Below are positions 8,718 to 17,159 of a stretch of DNA of 64,000 nucleotides, one piece after another (position 1 is the first letter of the stretch; each line of letters begins with the position of its first letter). The DNA is from Saccharothrix sp. HUAS TT1 (GTDB lineage Bacteria > Actinomycetota > Actinomycetes > Mycobacteriales > Pseudonocardiaceae), in NCBI RefSeq assembly GCF_040744945.1, contig NZ_CP160453.1, positions 6,014,001 through 6,078,000 on the forward strand, given 5' to 3'. The notes beneath the pieces are model-generated. The model had not been told where the DNA came from, did not search any database, and worked only from the letters and a program-made list of their open reading frames with translations. Position numbers and translations under genes: made by a program.

Positions 8718-9561
8718 TCATGCGCTGCCCGCCGGCTCGTCGGCGGGCTTCCCCGGTCCCGGCGCCGTGCCGCTCCCCCGGGCCTGCTCGCCGATGAACG
8801 ACAGCACCTCCTTGACGACCTTCAGCACGCCGAGCGCGCCCTCGACCAGCTTGATCAGGTTCTCGCCGCTGGTCAGCAGCTCGGCCAGCTTGGCCGCGAT
8901 CCGACCGCCGTAGTCGGCGGCGATCTGCACGCACTGCGGGATCGCCACCGCGAGGCTCTGGCCGAACGTGGCCGGCGCCGCGGCGATCGCCTCGGTGATG
9001 ATCGGCGCGATCCTGGCGACCACCTCGGTGATCAGCGCGGTGACGGCGGCGACGGTCTTGGCGACGACCTCGCCGGCCGCGATGAGCGCCTTGGCCGACG
9101 TCAGCGACGTCTCGGCGATCGAGAGGATGCCGTCGGCCAGCTCGGTGCCCGCCTTGAGGTAGTCCGTCGCGGACTGCCCGGACCACCCGCCGGTCTCGGC
9201 CGCCGCGGACGAGCGGTACTCGTCGGCCACCGACGTCGCGTCCCGGCCGGCGGCGGCGAACTCGCCCGCGCCGGACGCGACCGACCCGGGGTCGCCGCGC
9301 AGTCGGCCCAGCGGCTCCTCCAGGAACGAGATCATCGGGGTGAGGAACCCCGCGCCCGCGCTGTCCAGGGCCGACAACGGCCGGGTGTCCGAGCCCATCG
9401 CGTCGAGCGGGGCGTCCGGGTCACCGGCCAGCCCGCCCGACTGCCACTCCCCGCCGTCGATGGCGGCGCCGGTGGCGCGCAGTTCGGCGAGCAGGGGCGG
9501 CGACCCGTCCCGCGTCCGACGTCGTGCCCGCGTCCTCGGTCCTGGTCAGGGTCGTGGCCAC
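8718..9561 (-). CDS. WXG100-like type VII secretion substrate, frameshifted near its start
   Basis: The intact frame 9398-8718 encodes 226 residues with the WxG turn (ETGGWSGQSATDYLKAG) followed by long Ala/Val/Ile-rich helices (VVARIAPIITEAIAAAP), typical of large ESX-associated WXG proteins. The real start is probably GTG at 9561: GGAAGGGAG lies six bases ahead and it overlaps the previous gene by 16 nt. From there the frame reads VATTLTRTEDAGTTSDAGRVAA, and the downstream frame is open upstream of 9398 as LLAELRATGAAIDGGEWQSG. Removing one G from the GGGG run at 9494-9497 joins them seamlessly into about 280 residues. Last gene of the ESX cassette. Either a sequencing error or a recent inactivating indel. 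Confidence 0.75.
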
Positions 9562-9890
9562 CGGGTGCTCCCTTCCGCGGTCGCCCCGATGCCGGTCAGC
9601 CCGGTGGCGTGGTCGTCGTCGGTGCGCTCGTAGTGCTCGGCCGACCGCCGCAGGCCGGCGCCGACCTGGTCGACCACCGCGGCGGCGTGGCCGAACGCGT
9701 CCAGCGTCGTGGCCATCGCGCCGCCGAGCCCGGCGGTGAGGAAACCGGCGAACGAGCCGAGCGACTGCTCGCCGAGCGCGCCCGGCAGCCGCGTCCCCGT
9801 CCCGGCGAGGCGGTCGGCGTGGGCCGCCACCCGGCCGGCGTGCGCGCGCAGCTGCTCGGGGTCGACGGCGAAGGCGCCCTGCCCGGTCAT
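9546..9890 (-). CDS. EspC-like ESX secretion-associated protein
   Basis: This 114-residue helical protein begins MTGQGAFAVDPEQLRAHAGR, the signature start of the PF10824 (ESX-1 EspC-like) family in actinomycetes: a helix with D-P-E-x-L followed by an Ala-rich hairpin. It has no signal peptide, as expected for a type VII substrate. Its ATG overlaps the stop of the YbaB-like gene by 4 nt and its own stop overlaps the start of the following WXG-like gene, so the cassette appears translationally coupled. It is likely co-secreted or acts as a partner of the neighbouring WXG proteins. Confidence 0.8.
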   Translation of the reverse strand: MTGQGAFAVDPEQLRAHAGRVAAHADRLAGTGTRLPGALGEQSLGSFAGFLTAGLGGAMATTLDAFGHAAAVVDQVGAGLRRSAEHYERTDDDHATGLTGIGATAEGSTRWPRP

Positions 9891-10234
9891 CGACCGACCT
9901 CCGCGGGCAGGTGCTCGGTGATCCGGGACAACGCCTCGCCCTCGCCCAGGTAGTCCGACATCACCTCAGCCATCCGCGCGCCGGCCAGCCGCTGCGCGTC
10001 GCGCGCGGTGGCGACGATGAGCACGGCCAGCGCGTCCGCCTCCAGCCTGCGGGCGGCCGGGGTGAGCGTGACCTGGTCGAGCAGCCCCCCGGCGTTCACG
10101 GTCACGCTCACCTCGCCCCGCGGCGACGTCGCGGTCGCGCCGACCTCGCGCAGGCTCGCACTCGCGGCGCGCGCGCCGTGCGCCGCCCGTTCAAGGCGCT
10201 CCCGGTAGTCCGCCAGCCACTGCGCCGGGTCCAT
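9887..10234 (-). CDS. YbaB/EbfC-family protein
   Basis: This 115-residue protein (start MDPAQWLADYRERLERA) has the small alpha/beta YbaB core: TATSPRGEVSVTVNAGGLL and DQVTLTPAARRLEADALAVLIVAT. The family forms dimers that bind DNA or, in actinomycetes, often accompanies ESX gene clusters. The longer GTG start at 10258 is less likely, because GAAGGGGAGG sits ahead of the ATG at 10234. The stop/start overlap with the EspC-like gene is 4 nt. The role in this cassette is unknown. Confidence 0.8.
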   Translation of the reverse strand: MDPAQWLADYRERLERAAHGARAASASLREVGATATSPRGEVSVTVNAGGLLDQVTLTPAARRLEADALAVLIVATARDAQRLAGARMAEVMSDYLGEGEALSRITEHLPAEVGR

Positions 10235-10286
10235 GGTCCTCCCCTTCCGTGTGTCCACTCGTGGTCCTCCTGGCCGACCCGGCCGA

Positions 10287-11072
10287 TCAGGCGCGGGCGA
10301 CCTCCGCGACCTCGCCGATGAGCCGGACGAGATCGCCGTGCCGCAACGGGTTCACGCTCACCCAGCCGCCGTCCCCGCGATCCACCCGCACCCTGCCCCG
10401 CGCGCTGTCCAGCCAGGACACCTCGCGCAACCGGGTGACGGCGGCGCCGGACCGGCGGACGACGCCGAGCTGGCCCCGGCCGGTCACCGCGGGGAACAGC
10501 TCGACGAGCCGGTCCACCGCCCCCGGGTCGCCGCCGCACGCGCGCACCAGTTCGCGCGCCTGCCGCCGGGTGTCCGGCTCGTCGCCGGTCAGGTCCAGGG
10601 CGCCGTCGACCGCGCCCGGTGGCAGCGTGATCGGCATGGTCACCGCGGCCCGGACGTCCGGGACCAGGGCGGTCAGCTCGCCGGCCAGGTCGTCGGCCGG
10701 GACGGCGACGACCCGGACCGCGCTCCCCCACCCGGCGCCCGACGTCTGCCGGCACACCACCGCGCGGTCCTGGTGGACCACGGCCACCGCGCCGGTGACC
10801 ACCCCGCCGATCACCACCAGGTCGACCGAGGCCCGGTGCTCCCGCAGCGCGGTGACCAGCTCCTGCGCCACCCCGACCGGGCCGTCGCCGGTGGCCAGGC
10901 CGCGGGCGCGCAGCCCGTGCGCGGCCTCGGCGAGCAGCGCGTCCCGCTCCCGGGCGACCGCGCCGAACACCTGCGTCCGCAGCGGGAACGGCAGGCGCGC
11001 GCCGGCGTGGGTGGCCAGCAGGTCCAGCTCGACTGGCGTGAAGTCGACCCCGCTGTCGATCGTGGCGGTCAC
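10287..11072 (-). CDS. EspG-family ESX secretion chaperone
   Basis: This 261-residue protein is of the EspG type, the cytosolic chaperone that holds PE/PPE-like substrates before type VII export. The visible features fit: a start with the pattern FTPVELDLLATHAGARLPFPL, a central GWGSAVRVVAVPADDLAGELTALVP, and the C-terminal strand pair SARGRVRVDRGDGGWVSVNP. GTG at 11072 overlaps the previous stop by 4 nt. Its place beside a PPE/WXG-like protein supports a chaperone-substrate pair. Confidence 0.85.
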   Translation of the reverse strand: MTATIDSGVDFTPVELDLLATHAGARLPFPLRTQVFGAVARERDALLAEAAHGLRARGLATGDGPVGVAQELVTALREHRASVDLVVIGGVVTGAVAVVHQDRAVVCRQTSGAGWGSAVRVVAVPADDLAGELTALVPDVRAAVTMPITLPPGAVDGALDLTGDEPDTRRQARELVRACGGDPGAVDRLVELFPAVTGRGQLGVVRRSGAAVTRLREVSWLDSARGRVRVDRGDGGWVSVNPLRHGDLVRLIGEVAEVARA

Positions 11073-11410
11073 GGCGTCGCCGCCGAACCGCGTTCACCGG
11101 CCGCGCGCACCGACGACCCCGCATCGGCGTCCACCGCGGCGTACGCGTCCTTGGCCTCGGCCAGCATCCGCCGGAACGCCTCGACCTCGCGCTGCGCCGC
11201 GCCGACCTCGCCCGCCAGCCCGGACTCCCCCGCCGCCGCGCGCAGCCGTTGCGCCAGCTCCACCGCGGGCGGCGCGGTGCCGAGCATCGGCTCTCGTGCG
11301 GCCAGCGCGCCCACCGCCGACACCAGGTCGCCGGTCAGGTCGCCGAGCCTGGTCAGCGTGGCGATCCGGGCCTCGATCAGGTCCAGCTCGACGTGGTACC
11401 CCTCGTTCAC
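11069..11410 (-). CDS. Small helical ESX-cassette protein
   Basis: This 113-residue, mostly helical protein (MNEGYHVELDLIEARIATLTRL) has regular Leu/Ala heptads and no WxG turn, signal peptide or membrane segment. It sits between the PPE/WXG-like gene and espG with 4-nt overlaps on both sides (GTG start at 11410). Its size and Ala/Glu-rich composition match ESX partner proteins, so it may be the heterodimer partner of the larger substrate. I recognise no named family. Confidence 0.65.
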   Translation of the reverse strand: MNEGYHVELDLIEARIATLTRLGDLTGDLVSAVGALAAREPMLGTAPPAVELAQRLRAAAGESGLAGEVGAAQREVEAFRRMLAEAKDAYAAVDADAGSSVRAAGERGSAATP

Positions 11411-12567
11411 GGCCGCGCTCCCGTCGTCTCGCCGATGACCGCCGGGCTGACCGGGTCGTCCACGGTGAACAGGCCGTGGTCGACCGTCGGCATCCGGTTC
11501 TCGTGCTGTTCGTCGTCACCGCCGCCGGGACGCCCGCCGACCGGTGGGGCCACCGCCGCCTGACCGGCGCCTCGCGTCGCGGCGGGGTCGGCGGCGCCCG
11601 GGCCGAACGACGTGCCGAACGGGCCCGCCGCGCCGAGCAGCACACCGGCCCGCATGCCCGGCGCGAGCTGCGCGGCGTGCCCCGCCTGCGCTCCGGCGCC
11701 GACCGGCGTCGGACCGACCGCCGACCCGCCGCCACCCAGCAGCCGCGCCCACGGCACACCGCCGCGCGAGCCGGTCACCGAGCCACCGGCCGTCCGGTTC
11801 GGGGTTCCCGGGACGGCTGCCGGGACGTTGGCGCGCGACACCGGCGCGGCCGGTGGGATCGCGCCGCGGGCCTGGTCGATGAGCCGGCCGCTGCCCGCGA
11901 GGCTCGATTCGTAGGCGCGCATGGCGCGCACGGCTTCCGCCTTCTGCTGGTCCGCCGAGGCCGCGCCGAAGTAGAAGCTGAACCCGGCGCCGCCGACCAC
12001 GCCGAACGCCGCGCTCGTGCCGGAGGTGGTCGTGGTCGGGGCGAACATCCCGCTGAAGTTCGACGCGGGCGCGAAGGACGCCATCGGGAAGGTGGGTGCG
12101 CTCGGGAAGGCGGGCAGGGGCGGTAGGGGTGGTAGGGGCGGCAGGCCCGCTCCGAAAGCGGACTGCACCGAGGTCGGCTGCCCGTTACCGAAGGGCACGG
12201 CCGGGTCGGCGGGTGGCGGCGGCATCGTGGCCCTCGCCGTGGCCAGCGCGTCGGCGGCCTCCTGCGCGGCCACCTGCCCGGCCCGCGCCAGCTCGCTGAT
12301 CTTCTCCACCCTGGCGGCCAGCGCGTCCAGCCGGTCGGCCGCCTCCTCGGCCGCCGGACCGCTCCAGCCGTCCAGCAGGGCGGCCCGCTGCTCCCGCAGC
12401 ACCTCGGCGTGCGCGTCCAGCGCGACGCGGTGCCGCGCCCACTCGGTGGCGACCACGCTCACGTCGGCGACGTCCGCGTCCTCCCACAGCATCCGGTACA
12501 GCTCCTCGTGGCTGTACGCGTCCCAGTTGGTCCCGCCGACCGCCGACGCCGATCCCTCTGCTGACAC
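11407..12567 (-). CDS. PPE/WXG-like ESX substrate with long Pro/Gly-rich tail
   Basis: This 386-residue protein starts at GTG 12567 (VSAEGSASAVGGTNWDAYSHEEL) behind GGGAGGGGG. Residues ~15-115 form the helical WXG/PPE-type hairpin with the turn LLDGWSGPAAEEAADRL. After this come a short PPLPPLPPLPAF repeat and a long Gly/Ala/Pro-rich, low-complexity region (FAPTTTTSGTSAAFGVVGG) like that of mycobacterial PPE and related actinomycete ESX effectors. It is the first gene of a six-gene overlapping cassette; no ESX membrane component (EccB-E) or MycP protease is present, so export would use a system elsewhere in the genome. Confidence 0.8.
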   Translation of the reverse strand: MSAEGSASAVGGTNWDAYSHEELYRMLWEDADVADVSVVATEWARHRVALDAHAEVLREQRAALLDGWSGPAAEEAADRLDALAARVEKISELARAGQVAAQEAADALATARATMPPPPADPAVPFGNGQPTSVQSAFGAGLPPLPPLPPLPAFPSAPTFPMASFAPASNFSGMFAPTTTTSGTSAAFGVVGGAGFSFYFGAASADQQKAEAVRAMRAYESSLAGSGRLIDQARGAIPPAAPVSRANVPAAVPGTPNRTAGGSVTGSRGGVPWARLLGGGGSAVGPTPVGAGAQAGHAAQLAPGMRAGVLLGAAGPFGTSFGPGAADPAATRGAGQAAVAPPVGGRPGGGDDEQHENRMPTVDHGLFTVDDPVSPAVIGETTGARP

Positions 12568-12692
12568 CCCGCGACCCCCTCCCACCGCCGACCCCGTCTC
12601 CGGCTGGGCCAATGCTGGCGACGCGGGGCGGCGGCGAACAGGCAGATCGACAGGCCATCTGTGGCCGGTGTGCCTGAGCAGGGCGGACGACC

Positions 12693-15065
12693 TCAGCGGC
12701 CGGTGCGGTAGCTCTCGGTCAGGTGGTCCTGGAGGCGGGCGTGGCGGAACTGGTAGACCGCACCGACCCGGCGCAGCACGCCACGCCGGTACGCGTCGTC
12801 GAGGAACCCCTCCACGACCCACGGCAGCCGGCCGGTCAGCGGCAGCCAGAACCGGGCGAACACCACCCACTGGCCCCACGCGGTCATGCCGAGCACGTAG
12901 CCGATCGTCCCGCCGAGCGCGCCGACGAGCCCGAGCACGAACCCGGACAGCCCGCTCCACACCATCGTGATCCCCGACCACGCCTCCAGCGGCAACGACG
13001 TCCACGCCAGGACGATGAGCCAGGTCGTGGCCGCGACGAAGGCGGCGAACATCGGCATGAACAACGCCATCTGGACCAGCACGGTCCGGCGGTTCGCCCG
13101 GAGCAGCCCGGCCGGGCTGGCGGCCGACCGGAGGTCCAGCGGCGACTCGACCGCGGCGATCAGCCCGAAGGCGAGCATGGCGCCGGAGCCGAACACCGCG
13201 GTGAACACGCCGAGGTCGATGAGCACCATCAGCGGCGGCTTGCCGACGCCGGTGATGACCAGCGCCGCCAGCTGCACGACCAGCCCGTAGGCGCACCCGA
13301 CCAGGACGCCGAACAGCAGCCCCATCCGCGCCCTCGACCGCACCCGCGGCCACCTCGACCCCGGTCCGCCGCCGAACCCCAACCGCAGCCGGAACCGGAC
13401 CGGTTGCAGCGGTTGGACGCGGGCGAGGTGCCAGTGCGCCAACCCGAACGACACTCCGGCGAGCAACCCGATCACGACGCCGAGCGCCACCAGCTCCACC
13501 GTCACCGCCTGGATCAGGACGCCCTCGACCACCACGTCGGCCACGGTCAGGCAGGCGCTGATCGCGAGGGCGACGACCAGCGCCCTGGCGCGGCGCGGGA
13601 GCGACGTGCCGAGCTGCCACCAGGCCAGGTTGTGCGTGCCCAACCGGGTCAGGTGGTCGGCGAGGTGGCCGAGCCAGCGCCGGACGTGCTCGACGTCGTA
13701 CCCGCCCGCGCCCCGGCGCTCCTGGTAGACGGCGGGCACGAAACCGGCGAGCAGGTGCTGCTCGACCGCCTCCACCGCGTCGAACCGGGCGGCGTCCAGC
13801 AGTTCCGCCGGGTCGTGGCCCGGCGCGTCGCTGTAGATCCGGCGGGCCAGGGCGACCATCAGCGGCGTGGTGAGCACGGCCGCGAGCACGCCGTCGGGGT
13901 GCGCCAGCACCTGGTCGAGCACCGGTTGCCAGGGGTTGCCGGACCGGCCCGTCGTCCCGGTGGTGCGCGGCAGGTAGTCGGCCAGGTCGGCGCCGGTGAG
14001 GTCGACCAGCTCCACCGCGCCCGCCGCCCGGAGCACGCCGGTCGCCTCGACCGCGGCCCGGTACTCGGCGACCCGGCTGGTCACCAGCAGCGGCAGCGTG
14101 GTGGCGTTCAACGCGGCCAGCGCCGCCCGGTGCAGGCCGCCCGCGACCTCGTCGAAGCCGTCCAGCACCGGCAGCACGCGGTGGGCGTCCACCAGCGCGG
14201 CGGCCAGCGACGAGCCGCCGGGGCCCGGCGCGGCGAGGCCGGGGTGGTCGCGCACCAGCTGCTCGGCCAGCCAGTCCCGCAGCTCGGTGCGGACCGGGTT
14301 CCACGAGCCGAGGCCGAAGATCACCGGGACCGGGTCGGCCGGCGCCCTGGCGCCCAGCAGGTCGAGGACGAACCGCGTGGTCAGGATCGTCTTGCCCGCG
14401 CCGGCCCGGCCGAGCACCACCAGCCGGCGCGACGGGACGCGCCGGTAGACCTCCACGATCCGGTCGAGCCGACCGCCCAGGTCGAGCGGGCGCGCGGTCT
14501 CGCCGGGCTTCGCCACCCGGACGTTGGCCCAGCTGTCGCGCAGGGAGGCGGGTGCGGGTCGCCAGCGGACGGGTAGCGGCACCGGGTCGTGGACCTGCTG
14601 GTGCTCCTCCTCGCGGAGCCAGCGGGCGTGCACCGCGTGCGCCAGCGCGTCGGCCGCCTCGGCGAGCGGGTCCGCGCCGGGTGGCCGGGTCGCGGGTCCG
14701 GTGACGTCCTCGCTGGTCGGCCTCGCGTCCGGCGGCAGCACCGTGAACGGCTGGGCGTGACCCGGTGGGGTATCGGTCGGCCCGGTGTCGAACGGTCGGG
14801 TGCCGGTCGACCCGGTGCCGGTAGGTCCGGTGGCGGAGGGCTCGGTGTGACCGGCGGCGGCGAACAGCTCGGCGCGCTCGACCTCGGACAGCGGCAACGT
14901 GTCGGCCAGCAGCCGCACGGTGCGCACCTGCGGGTTGCCCCGCTTGCCCGCCTCCAGGTCGCGGACGGTCCGCACGCCGAGCCCGGCGCGTTCGGCCAGG
15001 TCGTCCTGGCTCCACCCGGCCCGCTGCCGCCGCTGCCGCAGTAAAGCGCCGAACCGGCTCGTCAC
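12693..15065 (-). CDS. XRE-NACHT STAND NTPase with multi-pass membrane C-terminus
   Basis: Domains of the 790-residue protein in order: an XRE-type helix-turn-helix (residues ~3-60, LLRQRRQRAGWSQDDLAERA), a Thr/Pro/Gly-rich linker (~75-130), a NACHT NTPase with P-loop VLGRAGAGKT at ~217-226 and Walker B LPVLDGFDEV at ~298-307, then a long hydrophobic C-terminal part (about residues 480-760) with roughly eight predicted membrane segments (VVALAISACLTVADVVV, LVALGVVIGLLAGVSFGL, ALVITGVG). The start GTG at 15065 follows GGGGGACGGGT; the longer reading from 15116 adds only an unlikely extension. Such proteins are common in actinomycetes and some NACHT proteins defend against phage. An innate-immune or signal-sensing role here is inference. 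Confidence 0.85.
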   Translation of the reverse strand: MTSRFGALLRQRRQRAGWSQDDLAERAGLGVRTVRDLEAGKRGNPQVRTVRLLADTLPLSEVERAELFAAAGHTEPSATGPTGTGSTGTRPFDTGPTDTPPGHAQPFTVLPPDARPTSEDVTGPATRPPGADPLAEAADALAHAVHARWLREEEHQQVHDPVPLPVRWRPAPASLRDSWANVRVAKPGETARPLDLGGRLDRIVEVYRRVPSRRLVVLGRAGAGKTILTTRFVLDLLGARAPADPVPVIFGLGSWNPVRTELRDWLAEQLVRDHPGLAAPGPGGSSLAAALVDAHRVLPVLDGFDEVAGGLHRAALAALNATTLPLLVTSRVAEYRAAVEATGVLRAAGAVELVDLTGADLADYLPRTTGTTGRSGNPWQPVLDQVLAHPDGVLAAVLTTPLMVALARRIYSDAPGHDPAELLDAARFDAVEAVEQHLLAGFVPAVYQERRGAGGYDVEHVRRWLGHLADHLTRLGTHNLAWWQLGTSLPRRARALVVALAISACLTVADVVVEGVLIQAVTVELVALGVVIGLLAGVSFGLAHWHLARVQPLQPVRFRLRLGFGGGPGSRWPRVRSRARMGLLFGVLVGCAYGLVVQLAALVITGVGKPPLMVLIDLGVFTAVFGSGAMLAFGLIAAVESPLDLRSAASPAGLLRANRRTVLVQMALFMPMFAAFVAATTWLIVLAWTSLPLEAWSGITMVWSGLSGFVLGLVGALGGTIGYVLGMTAWGQWVVFARFWLPLTGRLPWVVEGFLDDAYRRGVLRRVGAVYQFRHARLQDHLTESYRTGR

Positions 15066-15185
15066 ACCCGTCCCCCAGCGTCGCGCCGAGGGCACTTCCG
15101 GTCGACGACCGGGCACAGCCGGTCCACACCTCGGCGCACCTGATCCTAGCCGGCGGCGAACGCGCGAACCCGGCCGGCGGGCTCG

Positions 15186-15647
15186 TCACCCCGGTGGCCG
15201 GGCCGCGCCCCCCGGTCGCCTGACGACCTTGCTCGGGTCCACCCGCTGCTCGCAGCAGTCGCAGATCATCAGGGTGCCGACGCTCCCGCCGCAGCCCGCG
15301 TGCTCGGCGACGATCGGCGGGCCGGTCGGCGTCGGCAGGTGCCGGTCGCCCCACGCCATGAGGGCGAGGACGACCGGCGTCAGGTCACGCCCCTTGGTGG
15401 TCAGCAGGTACTCGTGACGCGGCGGGCGGTCCTGGTACTGCACGCGCTCCAGCACGCCGTACTCGACCAGACCGTTGAGGCGGTCGCTGAGCACGTTGCG
15501 CGCGATCGGCATCCGGTTGAGGAAACCGTCGAACCGGGTGACCCCCGAAAGGGCGTCCCGCACGATCAGCAGGGTCCAGCGCTCGCCGACGACCTCCAGC
15601 GCCCGAGCGATCGAGCAGACCTGGTCGTCGTAAGTGCGTCGGAGCAT
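15186..15647 (-). CDS. HxlR-family winged-helix regulator
   Basis: The 153-residue protein carries the HxlR hallmark: CSIARALEVVGERWTLLIVRDA with the conserved early Cys, followed by RFDGFLNRMPIARNVLSDRL and the wing RPPRHEYLLTTKGRDL. A Cys-rich tail (HAGCGGSVGTLMICDCC) may be redox- or metal-sensitive. No Shine-Dalgarno precedes ATG 15647, but TTAATAT lies 6 nt upstream of it on the minus strand, so the transcript is probably leaderless. An inverted repeat over the presumed -35 suggests autoregulation. No obvious divergent target gene is present. Confidence 0.9.
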   Translation of the reverse strand: MLRRTYDDQVCSIARALEVVGERWTLLIVRDALSGVTRFDGFLNRMPIARNVLSDRLNGLVEYGVLERVQYQDRPPRHEYLLTTKGRDLTPVVLALMAWGDRHLPTPTGPPIVAEHAGCGGSVGTLMICDCCEQRVDPSKVVRRPGGAARPPG

Positions 15648-15653
15648 TCGCGC

Positions 15654-15684
15654 ATATTAACCATGGGTTTCATGAAGAAACCCA
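15654..15684 (-). promoter_or_regulatory. Leaderless promoter with operator-like inverted repeat for hxlR gene
   Basis: Perfect 8-bp arms TGGGTTTC (15664-15671) and GAAACCCA (15677-15684) flank ATGAA. On the minus strand the downstream TTAATAT (15654-15660) is a good -10 whose -35 would fall inside the repeat. The layout fits autorepression by the HxlR protein. Confidence 0.55.
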
Positions 15685-15828
15685 CTCGTCGGGTCATCCG
15701 ATCGCAGGCCGTCACGCGGCGAGTGCGATCAGCTACAACCATTGACGATGGATCTCACCCGGCCGGGAGTGCCTACCTCCAAAAGGAGCACAGCCATTAA
15801 TGAAGTGCTGCGGCAAACCGACGCATCT

Positions 15829-16968
15829 TCAGTCGGCGCCCGGCTCTTTCTTGGCGCCCGGCTCTCCCCTGACCTCCAGCGAGGACCCGACCCGACCGTC
15901 GATCACCTCGCCCAGGTAGCGCAGCACGACCGCGACGGTCGCCACCACCGGCACGGCGAGGAACGCGCCCGCGATGCCGTAGAGGGTGCTGCCCGCCGTC
16001 ACCGCCAGCAGGACGACGGCCGCGTGCAGGCGCAGGCTGCGCGACTGGAGCACCGGCTGCAGCACGTTCCCCTCGACCTGCTGCACCACCACGACGATCA
16101 CCAGCATGATCACCGCCGTCGTCACGCCGTTGCTGACCAGCGCGACGAGGACGGCCAGCGCGCCCGCGACGAACGCGCCGACGATCGGCACGAAGCCGCC
16201 CAGGAACGTCAGCGCCGCCAGCGGAACGGCCAGCGGCACGCCCAGCACGACCAGGCCGAGGCCGATCAGCACGGCGTCCACCAGGCTCACGATCGCCTGC
16301 GTGCGGATGAAGTCGCCCAACGTCGTCCAGATCCGGTCCAGCACGACGGTCACGTGCCCGCCGGCCCGCTCGCCGATCACACCGCGCAGCCACGGCGTGA
16401 ACCGCGGCCCGTCCTTGACGAACAGGAACGCCAGCAGCAGGGCGAGGATGCCGGTGACGATGCCGGAGGTCACCGTGCCGACCCCGGTCAGCAGGCCGTT
16501 CGCGATGGAGCCGACGCTGGACTGGAGCTGGTCGATCCCCTGCTGCACCACCTGGTCGAGCTGGCTGCCCCGGAGGTTGAACGGCGGGCCGGACACCCAG
16601 TTGAGGGCCTGTTCGAGGGCGCGGGTGGCGCTGTCGGCGATCTCCGGGACGCCGGAGGCGATCGACGTGGAGATGAGGGCGACCACGCCGCCCAGCACGC
16701 CCAGCCCGGCCAGCAGCACGATCGTCGCGGCCAGGGCGGGTGGCAGGCCGCGCGAGCGCAGCCAGCGGGCGGGCGGCCACAGCACGGTCGTGATCAGCAG
16801 GCCGAGCAGGACCGGCATCACCACGACCCAGAGCCTGGCGATGAGCATCCACAGCAGCACGAAGCCGATCGCGACCAGCGCCAGCCGCGTGCTCCACCGC
16901 GCCATCCAGGTCACCCCGTGGCCGATGGCCTCGCCTCGGTCGGCCCAGCGGCGGTCTCCTGCGCTCAC
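15829..16968 (-). CDS. AI-2E family transporter (PerM/TqsA type)
   Basis: This 379-residue integral membrane protein has about eight hydrophobic helices. The family features are visible: an N-terminal helix trio (WMLIARLWVVVMPVLLGLLI), a large soluble segment around residues 115-170, and the C-terminal cluster GGFVPIVGAFVAGALAVLVAL and VVQQVEGNVLQPVLQSR, which is the diagnostic motif. Family members export small molecules or ions; the substrate cannot be told from sequence. The tail holds a tandem GAKKEPGA-like repeat (13-bp DNA duplication). The GTG start at 16968 is divergent from the GST-like gene. Confidence 0.9.
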   Translation of the reverse strand: MSAGDRRWADRGEAIGHGVTWMARWSTRLALVAIGFVLLWMLIARLWVVVMPVLLGLLITTVLWPPARWLRSRGLPPALAATIVLLAGLGVLGGVVALISTSIASGVPEIADSATRALEQALNWVSGPPFNLRGSQLDQVVQQGIDQLQSSVGSIANGLLTGVGTVTSGIVTGILALLLAFLFVKDGPRFTPWLRGVIGERAGGHVTVVLDRIWTTLGDFIRTQAIVSLVDAVLIGLGLVVLGVPLAVPLAALTFLGGFVPIVGAFVAGALAVLVALVSNGVTTAVIMLVIVVVVQQVEGNVLQPVLQSRSLRLHAAVVLLAVTAGSTLYGIAGAFLAVPVVATVAVVLRYLGEVIDGRVGSSLEVRGEPGAKKEPGAD

Positions 16969-17159
16969 GTCGTCCCGTCCCCTCCACCGCGTCGCGCCCT
17001 GCGGCGCCTGTCGGGCAGCCTGCCAGAACCGGGCCCGCCGTTCGCGTCGGCTCGCCCGTGCGGCGGCGTTCCGGCCCGCCCGACCGGCCTGCGCCCGACC
17101 GGGCCGCGCGGTGATCGGCTGATGAGCCCGCGCCCGGTTCCCGACGTAGGCTGACGGCC

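Noticed and set aside
12723..14576. 617-codon plus-strand frame opposite the NACHT protein
   Set aside because: Arg/Gln/His-rich shadow; the opposite strand has P-loop, Walker B and membrane helices.
15800..15919. Short plus-strand frame starting MKCCGKPTHLQSAPG behind AAAAGGAG
   Set aside because: The ribosome-site-like sequence is good, but the frame is only ~39 codons and runs antisense through the 3' end of the AI-2E gene; the 13-bp tandem repeat there explains its sequence.
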